64,000 bases of DNA from ATX-6F1 sp943369485 (GTDB taxonomy: Bacteria; Cyanobacteriota; Cyanobacteriia; PCC-6307; Cyanobiaceae), in the NCBI GenBank assembly GCA_943369485.1, contig CALRNH020000006.1, positions 62,001 to 126,000 of the forward strand. The letters run 5' to 3'. Position 1 is the first letter of the stretch. Each line of letters opens with the position of its first letter. The position numbers and the translations under genes are program-made. This document shows, piece by piece, positions 7,214 to 16,491 of the stretch. The notes beneath the pieces are model-generated. The model saw only the letters and a program-made list of their open reading frames with translations. It did no database searches and was not told the origin of the DNA.

Positions 7214-8692
7214 TCAGGCCTTCGCTTCGGCGAGAATCTTGGCCGCCTTGGCACGCACCTGGTCGATGTTGCCCACCAGATAGAAGGCCGCTTCGGGCAG
7301 ATCGTCGAGTTCACCAGCGAGGATCAAGTTAAAGCCCTTGATGGTGTCTTCGAGCTTCACGTATTCCCCGGACTGGCCGGTGAAGATCTCTGCCACGAAG
7401 AAGGGTTGGGAGAGGAACTTCTCGATCTTGCGGGCCCGATCCACCGTGCGGCGGTCGTCTTCGGAGAGTTCGTCCAGACCGAGGATCGCAATGATGTCCT
7501 GCAGTTCCTTGTAGCGCTGCAGGGTGGACTGCACGTTGCGGGCGGTGCGGTAGTGCTCATCGCCCACAATCGCCGGCTGGAGCATGGTGCTGGTGGAATC
7601 GAGGGGATCCACGGCCGGGTAGATGCCCTTGGAGGCCAATCCGCGACTGAGAACGGTGGTGGCGTCCAGGTGGGCGAAGGTGGTGGCGGGCGCCGGGTCG
7701 GTGAGGTCGTCGGCAGGGACGTAGACCGCCTGGATGGAGGTGATGGATCCTTCCAGGGTGGAGGTGATCCGCTCCTGGAGCATGCCCACGTCGGTGCCCA
7801 GGGTGGGCTGGTAGCCCACGGCTGATGGCATGCGACCCAGCAGGGCGGAGACTTCAGAACCGGCTTGCACGAAGCGGAAGATGTTGTCGACGAAGAGCAG
7901 CACGTCCTGCTTGTTCACATCACGGAAGTGCTCGGCCATGGTGAGCGCCGACAGCCCGACGCGCATGCGGGCGCCCGGGGGCTCGTTCATCTGGCCGTAG
8001 CAGAGTGCCACCTTCGATTTGGAGAGGTCATCGGGGTTGATCACTCCGGATTCCTTGAACTCCTCGTAGAGGTCGTTGCCCTCACGGGTGCGTTCGCCCA
8101 CGCCAGCGAAGACGGACACTCCGCCGTGCTCCTTGGCGATGTTGTTGATCAGTTCCTGGATCAGCACGGTCTTGCCCACACCGGCGCCACCGAACAGACC
8201 CACCTTGCCTCCCTGGCGGTAGGGGGCGAGCAGGTCGATCACCTTGATGCCCGTTTCGAAGACCTGGGGCTTGGTTTCCAGCTCGGTGAGCTTGGGTGCG
8301 TCACGGTGGATCGAGGCGGTCAGGGTGGTGGCCACCGGACCGCGCTCATCAACCGGTTCACCGAGCACGTTGAAGATGCGGCCCAGGGTGGCTTCACCAA
8401 CGGGCACGGAGATCGGCGCACCCGTGTCGAGGGCTTCCATGCCTCGCACCAGTCCATCGGTGGTGCTCATGGCCACGGCGCGCACCCGGTGATCGCCCAG
8501 GAGCTGCTGGACTTCTGCGGTGAGAGCGACCTGCTGACCGGCGGAATTCTTGGCTTCGATCCGCAGGGCGTTGAAAATCCTGGGCAGCTTGCCGGCGGGG
8601 AATTCCACATCCAGAACCGGGCCGATCACCTGACGGACGATTCCCTTGGAACCGGTGGTGACGCCTTTCTTGGCGGGGGCAGCAGCAGCCAT
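7214..8692 (-). CDS. atpD: ATP synthase beta subunit
   Basis: The 492-residue catalytic subunit of thylakoid/plasma-membrane F1-ATPase. The Walker A motif GGAGVGKT is at residues 168-175; the catalytic Glu segment GERTREGNDLY, the ALLGRMPSAVGYQPTL segment and the DDLTDPAPATTFAHLDATTVLSR region follow in the standard order. The frame is open upstream to 8794, but the ATG at 8692 starts the typical MAAAAPAKKG leader and matches family length. It forms an operon with atpC. The upstream region (8693-8896) holds its promoter and separates it from the divergent groESL operon. Confidence 0.97.
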   Translation of the reverse strand: MAAAAPAKKGVTTGSKGIVRQVIGPVLDVEFPAGKLPRIFNALRIEAKNSAGQQVALTAEVQQLLGDHRVRAVAMSTTDGLVRGMEALDTGAPISVPVGEATLGRIFNVLGEPVDERGPVATTLTASIHRDAPKLTELETKPQVFETGIKVIDLLAPYRQGGKVGLFGGAGVGKTVLIQELINNIAKEHGGVSVFAGVGERTREGNDLYEEFKESGVINPDDLSKSKVALCYGQMNEPPGARMRVGLSALTMAEHFRDVNKQDVLLFVDNIFRFVQAGSEVSALLGRMPSAVGYQPTLGTDVGMLQERITSTLEGSITSIQAVYVPADDLTDPAPATTFAHLDATTVLSRGLASKGIYPAVDPLDSTSTMLQPAIVGDEHYRTARNVQSTLQRYKELQDIIAILGLDELSEDDRRTVDRARKIEKFLSQPFFVAEIFTGQSGEYVKLEDTIKGFNLILAGELDDLPEAAFYLVGNIDQVRAKAAKILAEAKA

Positions 8693-8896
8693 GGGTAAGG
8701 AAGTTTTCTGAGGAGGCGCGCAGCGGGGAACACGCCCACTGGAGCGGGGCAACCTTACCACTTGGGCTTGCCGTAGCTGGCTGCTGTCGCGCAAGCTGCG
8801 ACGGCCGTGGCGGGGTCTTCAAGGGGCCGATCGCCCGCCGTGGTTCGGTCACCCGCACGCCTGAGTCCTTGCTCGGCCTCAAGGCAGCAGCCTAGG

Positions 8897-8923
8897 TTGG
8901 CACTCGAGCCGGCTGAGTGCTAA
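8897..8923 (+). promoter_or_regulatory. CIRCE operator (HrcA binding site) before groES
   Basis: An inverted repeat TTGGCACTC - 9 bases - GAGTGCTAA, 55 bases upstream of the groES start. It matches the CIRCE consensus TTAGCACTC-N9-GAGTGCTAA at all but one position. In cyanobacteria the HrcA repressor binds this site and releases it on heat shock, so groESL is predicted to be HrcA-controlled. Confidence 0.95.
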
Positions 8924-8977
8924 CTCGGTCGCCCCGTGGCGTTGATCGCGCCCTAACTGTTGCTCTCGAACCTATTC

Positions 8978-9289
8978 ATGGCTGCTGTTTCTCTCAGCGT
9001 CTCCACGGTCAAACCGCTCGGAGATCGCATTTTCATCAAGGTGTCCGAGTCGGAGGAGAAGACCGCCGGCGGCATCCTTCTGCCCGACACCGCCAAGGAA
9101 AAGCCCCAAGTGGGTGAAGTGGTCCAGGTGGGCCCCGGCAAGCGCAATGAAGACGGCAGTCGTCAGGCTCCTGAAGTGAGCATCGGCGACAAGGTCCTCT
9201 ACAGCAAGTACGCCGGCACGGATATCAAACTCGGCACCGACGAGTTTGTGCTCCTGTCCGAAAAGGACATCCTCGCGATCGTCAACTGA
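8978..9289 (+). CDS. groES: Co-chaperonin GroES
   Basis: A 103-residue co-chaperonin that caps the GroEL ring. The KPLGDRIFIKVSESEEKTAGGILLP region covers the conserved N-terminal strand and the mobile loop, and the C-terminal part ends DEFVLLSEKDILAIVN, as in other cyanobacteria. The ATG at 8978 (MAAVSLSVSTVKPLGD) is preferred over the open TTG at 8960, which would sit closer to the operator and add six residues. It is followed by groEL after 127 bases on the same strand and carries a CIRCE site upstream. Confidence 0.97.
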   Translation: MAAVSLSVSTVKPLGDRIFIKVSESEEKTAGGILLPDTAKEKPQVGEVVQVGPGKRNEDGSRQAPEVSIGDKVLYSKYAGTDIKLGTDEFVLLSEKDILAIVN

Positions 9290-9416
9290 TCACTCACTGA
9301 TCACTCACGGATCATCCGAGCGCTCGGTCGGCCCTTGCCCGCAACGCCCAGCCGCGTTTCGGACAGCCTGAGCCTCTTCCTCAATCAACCCCTTCACCGA
9401 ACGGACATCGCCTTCC

Positions 9417-11051
<1,635 letters not shown>

Positions 11052-11092
11052 TTGCCTGGGGGCGGGAGCTTGCGCTGCCGCTGCAATCATCG

Positions 11093-11123
11093 GGGGCGGA
11101 GGGGAAACCTTCCGCCCCTTTTT
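11093..11123 (+). terminator. Rho-independent terminator of groESL
   Basis: An 8-bp stem GGGGCGGA / TCCGCCCC with a 10-base loop is followed by five T residues, about 40 bases after the groEL stop. Confidence 0.9.
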
Positions 11124-11737
11124 CATGGTTGCCAGAAACGTTCAGGGGTGAGCTTCAACTGGCTGAAAATGTCAGTCAGGGGTCAATCACTTGACTCGAT
11201 GTTATTGTTGTAAATCTTATGATGTAAATAAGCTGCATTGATTGTCGAGTTCTGTGCCTAGACACAATCTTGCTTGGTGCTTGAACGTGACGGCTGTCAT
11301 GTGCGTGCGCTGGAGCGTTGATGGAGGGTACATGCGCTGGCCACGGCCAGCTCTGATCGACCCCTGCCCGTCGGATGTGGCCTTGCCGTTTCAACGCGAC
11401 TCCTGTGGGCTCCATGGGTGAAGCTCCGTTCAAAAACCCTGTTTTCATCAGGGCTTGGGCGGGCTGCTGGAGCTGGCTGAGATCCCTGGATTGATGCAAG
11501 TCCGCCTGTTTTCGTCCCTGCGGACCTAGGCGATCGAGGCATGGAGAAGTGATCGGCAAGCCCATGCGCTTTCTTGGCTGGAAGATGCCTCGAGTCCATC
11601 AGCTTGCCTGAGCCCCGTGGGTTGATTCACATGTCCTGTGGCTGAGTAGGCCATGAAGGTTCCTGCGAGGCGGCCAGAGTTGATTGGCCTGGTTCCTGCA
11701 TGTTTTGACCGGCGTTCGGAGAGGATGGTGGAACTTG
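11124..11737. other. 614-base spacer without a recognised gene; includes an AT-rich tract
   Basis: This is one of the longest gene-free stretches of the window. Positions about 11160-11280 are markedly AT-rich for this genome (runs such as TTATTGTTGTAAATCTTATG). Two hairpins are visible: GTCCGC at 11500-11505 pairing with GCGGAC at 11520-11525, and the possible minus-strand terminator at 11432-11453. The open frames here lack start signals or family features. It may hold promoters for the next gene or a small RNA. Confidence 0.45.
11432..11453 (-). terminator. Possible minus-strand terminator
   Basis: Read on the minus strand, CCCTG - 7-base loop - CAGGG is followed by five T residues. The stem is only 5 bp. 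If real, it would end a minus-strand transcript starting somewhere between here and 11737, where no protein gene is evident. Confidence 0.25.
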
Positions 11738-12076
11738 GTGAAGGATCCCCACGACGTGTCTCCCAAGCCTCTGCGCCCCAAGCTGACCATCTCTGGGCAG
11801 AAACTTTTGTTTCGTTGTCTGGAAACCGGTTTCGTCAGCACCGGTCCGGGCCTCAGCCGTTATCAACAGGGTCGATCCATCGATCCAGCCAGTCGTGAGC
11901 GCCTTGGGCCCCGTCCCGGAGACTGGAAGCCCCTGGTGCCGACCAAAGTTTGTGAGATCTGCGACCAGGTGGTGCGCGGCAACCCGTGGACGTTCCGCCA
12001 GCACCAGCTCAGCCAGCGTTGCCAGCGGCGCAGAGGTCAATCCTCCGAGGGGGGCGGCTTTCTGTCTGAGGAATGA
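11738..12076 (+). CDS. Small conserved-looking protein with Cys2-His-Cys metal-site pattern
   Basis: I do not recognise this protein. From GTG 11738 it has 112 residues; the frame is open to a TTG at 11684. It is basic, with a C-terminal cluster Cys72-x2-Cys75 and, after a 13-residue gap, His89-x5-Cys95, followed by a run of Arg (CQRRR). This looks like a small zinc-binding fold, possibly for nucleic acid binding; that is inference. An AGAGG sequence precedes the start region. It stands alone after the groESL terminator and is convergent with msrB. Coding potential rests on the ordered Cys/His pattern and absence of competing genes. Confidence 0.55.
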   Translation: MKDPHDVSPKPLRPKLTISGQKLLFRCLETGFVSTGPGLSRYQQGRSIDPASRERLGPRPGDWKPLVPTKVCEICDQVVRGNPWTFRQHQLSQRCQRRRGQSSEGGGFLSEE

Positions 12077-12098
12077 ATCGCCCCCCGTCGGGACGGTC

Positions 12099-12578
12099 TC
12101 AGTCGGGTTTGAAGCTGAGGGCCACCCCGTTGTTGCAGTAGCGCTTACCGGTGGGTCTTGGGCCGTCCTCGAAGACATGACCCTGGTTACCGCCACAGCG
12201 CCGGCAGTGGTATTCCGTGCGGGGGAAGAGGAGCTTGAAGTCGGTGCGCGTGGCGATGGCGGTGGGCAGCGGTTGCCAGAAGCTGGGCCATCCGGTGCCG
12301 CTGTCGAATTTGGTCTTCGAGCTGAACAAGGGCAGCCGGCAGCCGGCGCAGACGAAGGTGCCGACGCGTTTCTCCTGGTTCAGCGGGCTGCTGAAGGGTC
12401 GCTCGGTTCCCTCACGGCGAAGCACCTCAAAGGCGGCTGGGCTGAGCCGGCGCCGCCACTCGGCCTCACTCAGTTGCCAGGCGGCTTCCCCAGCTGGCGT
12501 TGACGCCTCAGCCCGGCGAGCCCCCAGGAGGGGGGAGAGCAAGGCGGCGAAACTGGCCAGCAGGCGGCGCCTTGGCAT
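12099..12578 (-). CDS. msrB: Peptide-methionine (R)-S-oxide reductase, exported
   Basis: A 159-residue MsrB that reduces the R form of methionine sulfoxide. The Zn ligands Cys77/Cys80 (CAGC) and Cys125/Cys128 (CRRC) and the catalytic Cys148 (RYCNNG) are present, with the FDSGTGWPSF substrate-binding segment near 92-100. The N-terminus has a basic start, RRRLL and a hydrophobic stretch ending near ARRAEAS, so the mature enzyme is likely exported, possibly through the Tat route. ATG 12578 is preferred to TTG 12596. It follows secG after 14 bases in an operon with gpmI. An exported MsrA is encoded elsewhere in the window (47189). Confidence 0.93.
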   Translation of the reverse strand: MPRRRLLASFAALLSPLLGARRAEASTPAGEAAWQLSEAEWRRRLSPAAFEVLRREGTERPFSSPLNQEKRVGTFVCAGCRLPLFSSKTKFDSGTGWPSFWQPLPTAIATRTDFKLLFPRTEYHCRRCGGNQGHVFEDGPRPTGKRYCNNGVALSFKPD

Positions 12579-12592
12579 TCGAACGGCGGCTT

Positions 12593-12823
12593 TCAACGAA
12601 ACCAGCCGGCGCTGATCGCGACCGCCAGACCAAGGAAGGTGGCCAGCAGTGACCAGGTGATGCGGTTGAGGGTGGTTTCTGCGCTGCGGGCACTGCTGAA
12701 CATGGAGCCGCCACTGCTGGCCAGACCACCCATGCCATCGCCCTTGGGGCTGTGCAGCAAGACACTGATGATCAGCAGCACACCGCTGGCGGACCAGATC
12801 CAGGTGATGACGGTTTTAAGCAT
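12593..12823 (-). CDS. secG: Preprotein translocase subunit SecG
   Basis: A 76-residue membrane protein with two hydrophobic segments (about 5-23 and 55-73) separated by a loop containing SPKGDGMGGLASSGGSMF, the conserved glycine-rich SecG loop. It assists SecYE in protein export at the plasma and thylakoid membranes. It lies 16 bases after gpmI, which is the usual neighbour of secG in many bacteria, and before msrB. Confidence 0.95.
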   Translation of the reverse strand: MLKTVITWIWSASGVLLIISVLLHSPKGDGMGGLASSGGSMFSSARSAETTLNRITWSLLATFLGLAVAISAGWFR

Positions 12824-12839
12824 CGAATCAGCCTAGGGG

Positions 12840-14516
12840 TCAGACCGGCAGGCCCTGGGCGAGGACCTCGCTGCGTTTGCTGGCCCCCAGCGGTTCGATG
12901 AGGGAATGACCGGTCATGTTGGCGGGCTGGGGCAGGCCCAGGATCTCCAGCAGGGTTGGGGCGATGTCAGCCAGCCCAGCCCCTTCGCGCAGGCGAAGAT
13001 CGTTGCCGTGGCCGGGCAGCTTGCGCTTTTCTCCCTCCACCAGGATCACCGGCACCGGGTTGGTGGTGTGGGCCGTCCAGGGGCGCCCGTCGGGGCTCTC
13101 CATCACTTCGGCATTGCCGTGGTCTGCGGTGATCAGCAGGGTGCCACCGGTCCGGTTGGTGGCCTCCATCAGCCTTCCAACGCAGTGATCGACCGTGGCG
13201 ATCGCCTCGAGCGTGGGGACCATCAGGCCGGTATGGCCCACCATGTCGGGGTTGGCGTAGTTGATCACCACCAGGGCATAGATCCCCTTGTTGATGGCCG
13301 TGATGCAGTCGTCGGTGAGTTGCTCAGCCGACATGGCGGGGGCGAGGTCGTAGGTGGCGACCCGGGGGGAGGGCACCAGATGGCGGTCTTCGCCGGGGAA
13401 TGGCTTTTCGATGCCGCCGTTGAGGAAATAGGTGACGTGGGGGTATTTCTCGGTTTCCGCCGTGCGCAACTGCCGTAGACCGTGTTCGGAGACCACTTGA
13501 CCCAGCAGCCCATCGAGGGATTCGGGGGGGAAGACCACGGCCACGGGCAGCTCGAGGGCGTATTGGGTGAAGGTGACCACATCGAGCTCAGGATGCTGCT
13601 CGCGGGCGAAGCTGGTGAAGTCGCTGAGCACCAGTGCTCGGATCAACTGACGGACACGGTCGGGGCGGAAGTTGAAACACACCAGACCATCACCATCGGC
13701 GAAGGCCCCTGGGGCGAGACGCACGGGCTCGAGGAATTCATCGGTGATGCCGGCCGCATAGGACGCTTCGATGGCCGCTTGGGCCCCGAGGCCACTGATC
13801 TCACCGGGTTCGGTGTAGAGGCGGTAGGCCTTTTCGGTGCGCTCCCAGCGGTTGTCCCGGTCCATGGCCCAGTAACGGCCGCAGAGGGTGGTGATGGCGC
13901 CCACGCCACTGGCTTCGATCTGCTCGTCGATGCGCTGGATGAACTGGGGGGCGCTCAAGGTGGCGGTATCGCGTCCGTCGGTGATCACATGGATGCATAC
14001 CTTGTGGAGATCGGCTCCAGCCGCCCAGCGCAGCAGACCACCCAGGTGGTCGAGATGGCTGTGGACGCCCCCATCGGAGCAGAGCCCTAACAGGTGCAGG
14101 GTGCGGCCGCTGGCGCGGAGCCGTTCGGCCAGGGCGTTGAGGGCGGGGTTGTGGTCGATGCTGCCGGAACTCACCTCCTGGCCGATCCGCACCAACTCCT
14201 GGCGGATGATGCGGCCTGAACCGATCGTCAGGTGGCCCACCTCCGAGTTGCCCATCTGATCGTCAGGGAGGCCCACATCGGCGCCGCTGGCCTGGATCAA
14301 CGTATGGGGGTAGGCATGCCAAAGGGCATCCATGACCGGAGTTTCCGCGGATCGGATGGCGTTGTGGGCGCTCTCGTGGGAGTAGCCCCAGCCATCCAGG
14401 ATCGCCAGAACCACAGGGGCCGTGGGGGCTGAGGTCGTGGAACCAGGGAAAGCTGGGAAGACAGGCTCCCGCAGCTTTGGATGGGAGTCGGAGGAAGAAA
14501 TCGGTCGCACCCGCAA
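12840..14516 (-). CDS. gpmI: 2,3-bisphosphoglycerate-independent phosphoglycerate mutase
   Basis: A glycolytic enzyme interconverting 3- and 2-phosphoglycerate, with two Mn ions. The metal ligand in LAILDGWG (Asp41) and the phospho-acceptor Ser91 in MGNSEVGH are visible, as are DGRDT, DMVGHTG and ITADHGNAE with the remaining ligands. No ATG precedes the conserved core, so the start must be non-ATG: TTG 14516 or GTG 14510; 558 residues from the first. It heads an operon with secG and msrB and is divergent from pyrR. Confidence 0.95.
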   Translation of the reverse strand: MRVRPISSSDSHPKLREPVFPAFPGSTTSAPTAPVVLAILDGWGYSHESAHNAIRSAETPVMDALWHAYPHTLIQASGADVGLPDDQMGNSEVGHLTIGSGRIIRQELVRIGQEVSSGSIDHNPALNALAERLRASGRTLHLLGLCSDGGVHSHLDHLGGLLRWAAGADLHKVCIHVITDGRDTATLSAPQFIQRIDEQIEASGVGAITTLCGRYWAMDRDNRWERTEKAYRLYTEPGEISGLGAQAAIEASYAAGITDEFLEPVRLAPGAFADGDGLVCFNFRPDRVRQLIRALVLSDFTSFAREQHPELDVVTFTQYALELPVAVVFPPESLDGLLGQVVSEHGLRQLRTAETEKYPHVTYFLNGGIEKPFPGEDRHLVPSPRVATYDLAPAMSAEQLTDDCITAINKGIYALVVINYANPDMVGHTGLMVPTLEAIATVDHCVGRLMEATNRTGGTLLITADHGNAEVMESPDGRPWTAHTTNPVPVILVEGEKRKLPGHGNDLRLREGAGLADIAPTLLEILGLPQPANMTGHSLIEPLGASKRSEVLAQGLPV

Positions 14517-14680
14517 CTTGTGACGCTTTTGATTTGTGACGCTTTCTGTCGTGATGCCGAATCAACTCAAATTTACAGCCTTCCCCAGGACTTCAAGGGT
14601 TGCAGGGACCCCAGCGTCAGCTTTTCGGGATGCGGCGAGACCAGCAGGTTCCATACGATGGGGCTTCGCCGAGAAGGCCC

Positions 14681-15250
14681 ATGGCACGGTCCTCCTCCAT
14701 CCCCGCCCCTGGCGCCCCGTTGCAGCGCTTGGAGATCCTTTCGGCCGCCGATCTGCGGCGCACCCTCAAACGGCTGGCCTCCCAGGTGTTGGAGGGCGTG
14801 GCCGACAGCCGGCATCTGCTGTTGCTGGGCATCCCCACCCGCGGCGTCGCCCTGGCCCAGGAACTGGCGGCTGAGCTGGAGCTGATCTGTGGCCACCCGA
14901 TCGACAGGGGCAGCCTCGATCCCACCTTCCATCGCGACGATCTCGAACGCATCGGCACCCGACTGGTGGAGGCCACCTCCCTGCCCGGTGGTCTCGATGG
15001 GCGGCAGGTGGTGCTCGTCGACGACGTGATCTTCACCGGGCGCACGGTGAGGGCGGCCCTGGAGGCCCTGCAGGAATGGGGGCGGCCCCAGCGGGTGTTC
15101 CTTCTGGTGATGGTGGACCGGGGTCACCGCGAACTGCCGATCCAGCCTGACTTCTGCGGTCGTGTGGTGCCCACCAGCCGTCAGGAGAGCATTGCCCTTT
15201 GCCTTGAGGCCATCGATGGCGAAGAGGGTGTGTTCCTGCTCAAACCCTGA
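14681..15250 (+). CDS. pyrR: PyrR-type uracil phosphoribosyltransferase / pyrimidine regulator
   Basis: A 189-residue type I phosphoribosyltransferase. The PRPP-binding loop VLVDDVIFTGRT is at about 111-122, and the LGIPTRGVALAQELA and VDRGHRELPIQPDFCG segments are typical of PyrR. In Firmicutes PyrR attenuates pyr mRNA; in cyanobacteria the uracil salvage activity is the safer assignment. ATG 14681 gives MARSSSIPAPG. The frame is open further upstream but without a start signal. It is divergent from gpmI and convergent with ftrV, with only 4 bases between stops. Confidence 0.92.
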   Translation: MARSSSIPAPGAPLQRLEILSAADLRRTLKRLASQVLEGVADSRHLLLLGIPTRGVALAQELAAELELICGHPIDRGSLDPTFHRDDLERIGTRLVEATSLPGGLDGRQVVLVDDVIFTGRTVRAALEALQEWGRPQRVFLLVMVDRGHRELPIQPDFCGRVVPTSRQESIALCLEAIDGEEGVFLLKP

Positions 15251-15254
15251 GTGT

Positions 15255-15476
15255 TCAGGTCAAGGGGGTGAGCTCGTCGTCGCGGAAATGGGCGCGGAAT
15301 TTGCCGAAGGCCACGATCACGGGCAACGTCGGGCTGATCGGTCGCCCTTTCCAGTCGCTCAGCACCTGATGCACCTGGCCCACCTGGCCCTGGAGATCGA
15401 AGGGTTCGCCGCGGTGCTCGGGGTGGGTGTAGACGATCACCTCGGTGCTGACCTTGACCTGATCTCCCGGTTGCAT
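15255..15476 (-). CDS. ftrV: Ferredoxin-thioredoxin reductase, variable chain
   Basis: A 73-residue protein that matches the small heart-shaped variable subunit of ferredoxin-thioredoxin reductase, which stabilises the catalytic Fe-S subunit and passes photosynthetic electrons to thioredoxin. The segments VYTHPEHRGEPFDLQGQ, DWKGRPISPTLPVIVAF and KFRAHFRDDEL are characteristic. ATG 15476 gives MQPGDQVKV and the family's usual length; an ATG at 15500 would add eight residues. The catalytic subunit gene (ftrC) is not in this window. Confidence 0.9.
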   Translation of the reverse strand: MQPGDQVKVSTEVIVYTHPEHRGEPFDLQGQVGQVHQVLSDWKGRPISPTLPVIVAFGKFRAHFRDDELTPLT

Positions 15477-15537
15477 CGGCTGATCGCGCTCAGGCGACAT
15501 CCTGTCATGGGCCGCCCTGAAGTGACGACCGGTGGCT

Positions 15538-16368
15538 TCAGCGCTGGCAGGCGCTCTCGGGACCCGATTCCACCACTTTCCCCCCGAGTTCACGGCAGGC
15601 CTGTTTGAAGGCCTTGAAATCGTCCATGCCCTGGGCGATGTGGCGGCGCACGGCGGCATCCAGCTGTTCCATGGGCACGGTGGTGGGCAGACCGCTTTCG
15701 TGGCTGTGGTGGGCATCTTCCTTGGCCTTGATGGTCAGCAGGCCCTTGGTCACCTGCTGACGCAGCTCGAGCGAGCGTTGCTTCCACCAGGGGTGGTCGA
15801 TGCGGTTGAGGGCATCGAGGGCCTCCCACCAGCGCTTGGCGCCCACCAACTTGCGGCTGCGCTCCAGCTGCAGCCGGTTACGGGCCCATTCCTCCTTGAG
15901 GTTGTCCCCCAGGGCGCCGCCATCGGGGCGGTGGTCTTCGTTCATCGGCGCCAGCAGGGCCAGGGCGCCGCGCAGGTCCCCCTGGCGGTAGCGGGCCAGG
16001 GCCGCCCGCTGCAGATGCTGTTGCCAGGCCAGCAGCTGCCGCTGGTCATCGGGGCTGCCCGCGTCGGAGTTCACGAGTTGCAGCTGCAGCCTCAGGGCCT
16101 CGCGCCAGCGCTCTGAGCGCCAGAGGGTTTCGGCCTTGAGGCGACGGCACTGGCCCTGTTCCTGGGGGGCGCGATCCCCAAGCCAGCGCAGGGCTGCCAG
16201 CTGTTCGCTATAGCGAAGGCAATCGTCGATTTTTCCTGAACGGGCCGCCCGCTCCAGGCGATCAGGCAACTGGGTTTCCCACCAGTGGGCCGCCAGGACC
16301 GTTCCGCTCACGAGCCCAAGGGTGAGCGCGAGCCAGAAGCGTGGAAGCCTGTGCCGGCGGATGGCCAA
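15538..16368 (-). CDS. Membrane-anchored hypothetical protein with helical repeat-like body
   Basis: I do not recognise a named family. The 276-residue protein has a basic N-terminus and one hydrophobic segment (about 9-28), consistent with an uncleaved anchor or signal peptide, then a soluble alpha-helical body rich in Arg, Leu, Trp and Gln. Spaced pairs such as RSERWREALRLQLQL and RYRQGDLRGALALLAP look like tetratricopeptide-type helices. It precedes ftrV by 61 bases and follows the Hsp70-like gene. Its frame has cyanobacterial composition and a good ATG start. Confidence 0.72.
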   Translation of the reverse strand: MAIRRHRLPRFWLALTLGLVSGTVLAAHWWETQLPDRLERAARSGKIDDCLRYSEQLAALRWLGDRAPQEQGQCRRLKAETLWRSERWREALRLQLQLVNSDAGSPDDQRQLLAWQQHLQRAALARYRQGDLRGALALLAPMNEDHRPDGGALGDNLKEEWARNRLQLERSRKLVGAKRWWEALDALNRIDHPWWKQRSLELRQQVTKGLLTIKAKEDAHHSHESGLPTTVPMEQLDAAVRRHIAQGMDDFKAFKQACRELGGKVVESGPESACQR

Positions 16369-16491
16369 GGCGAAGAAGGTGAGGAGCGTCGTTCCGTTCT
16401 AGGGATCCGCCGGCCCCCCGCACCAGTGTGGAGGGGCAGAGCGGCTGTCGTCCCTTGATCAGGGCTCAGTGATGGGACAGGCCCGTATGAA

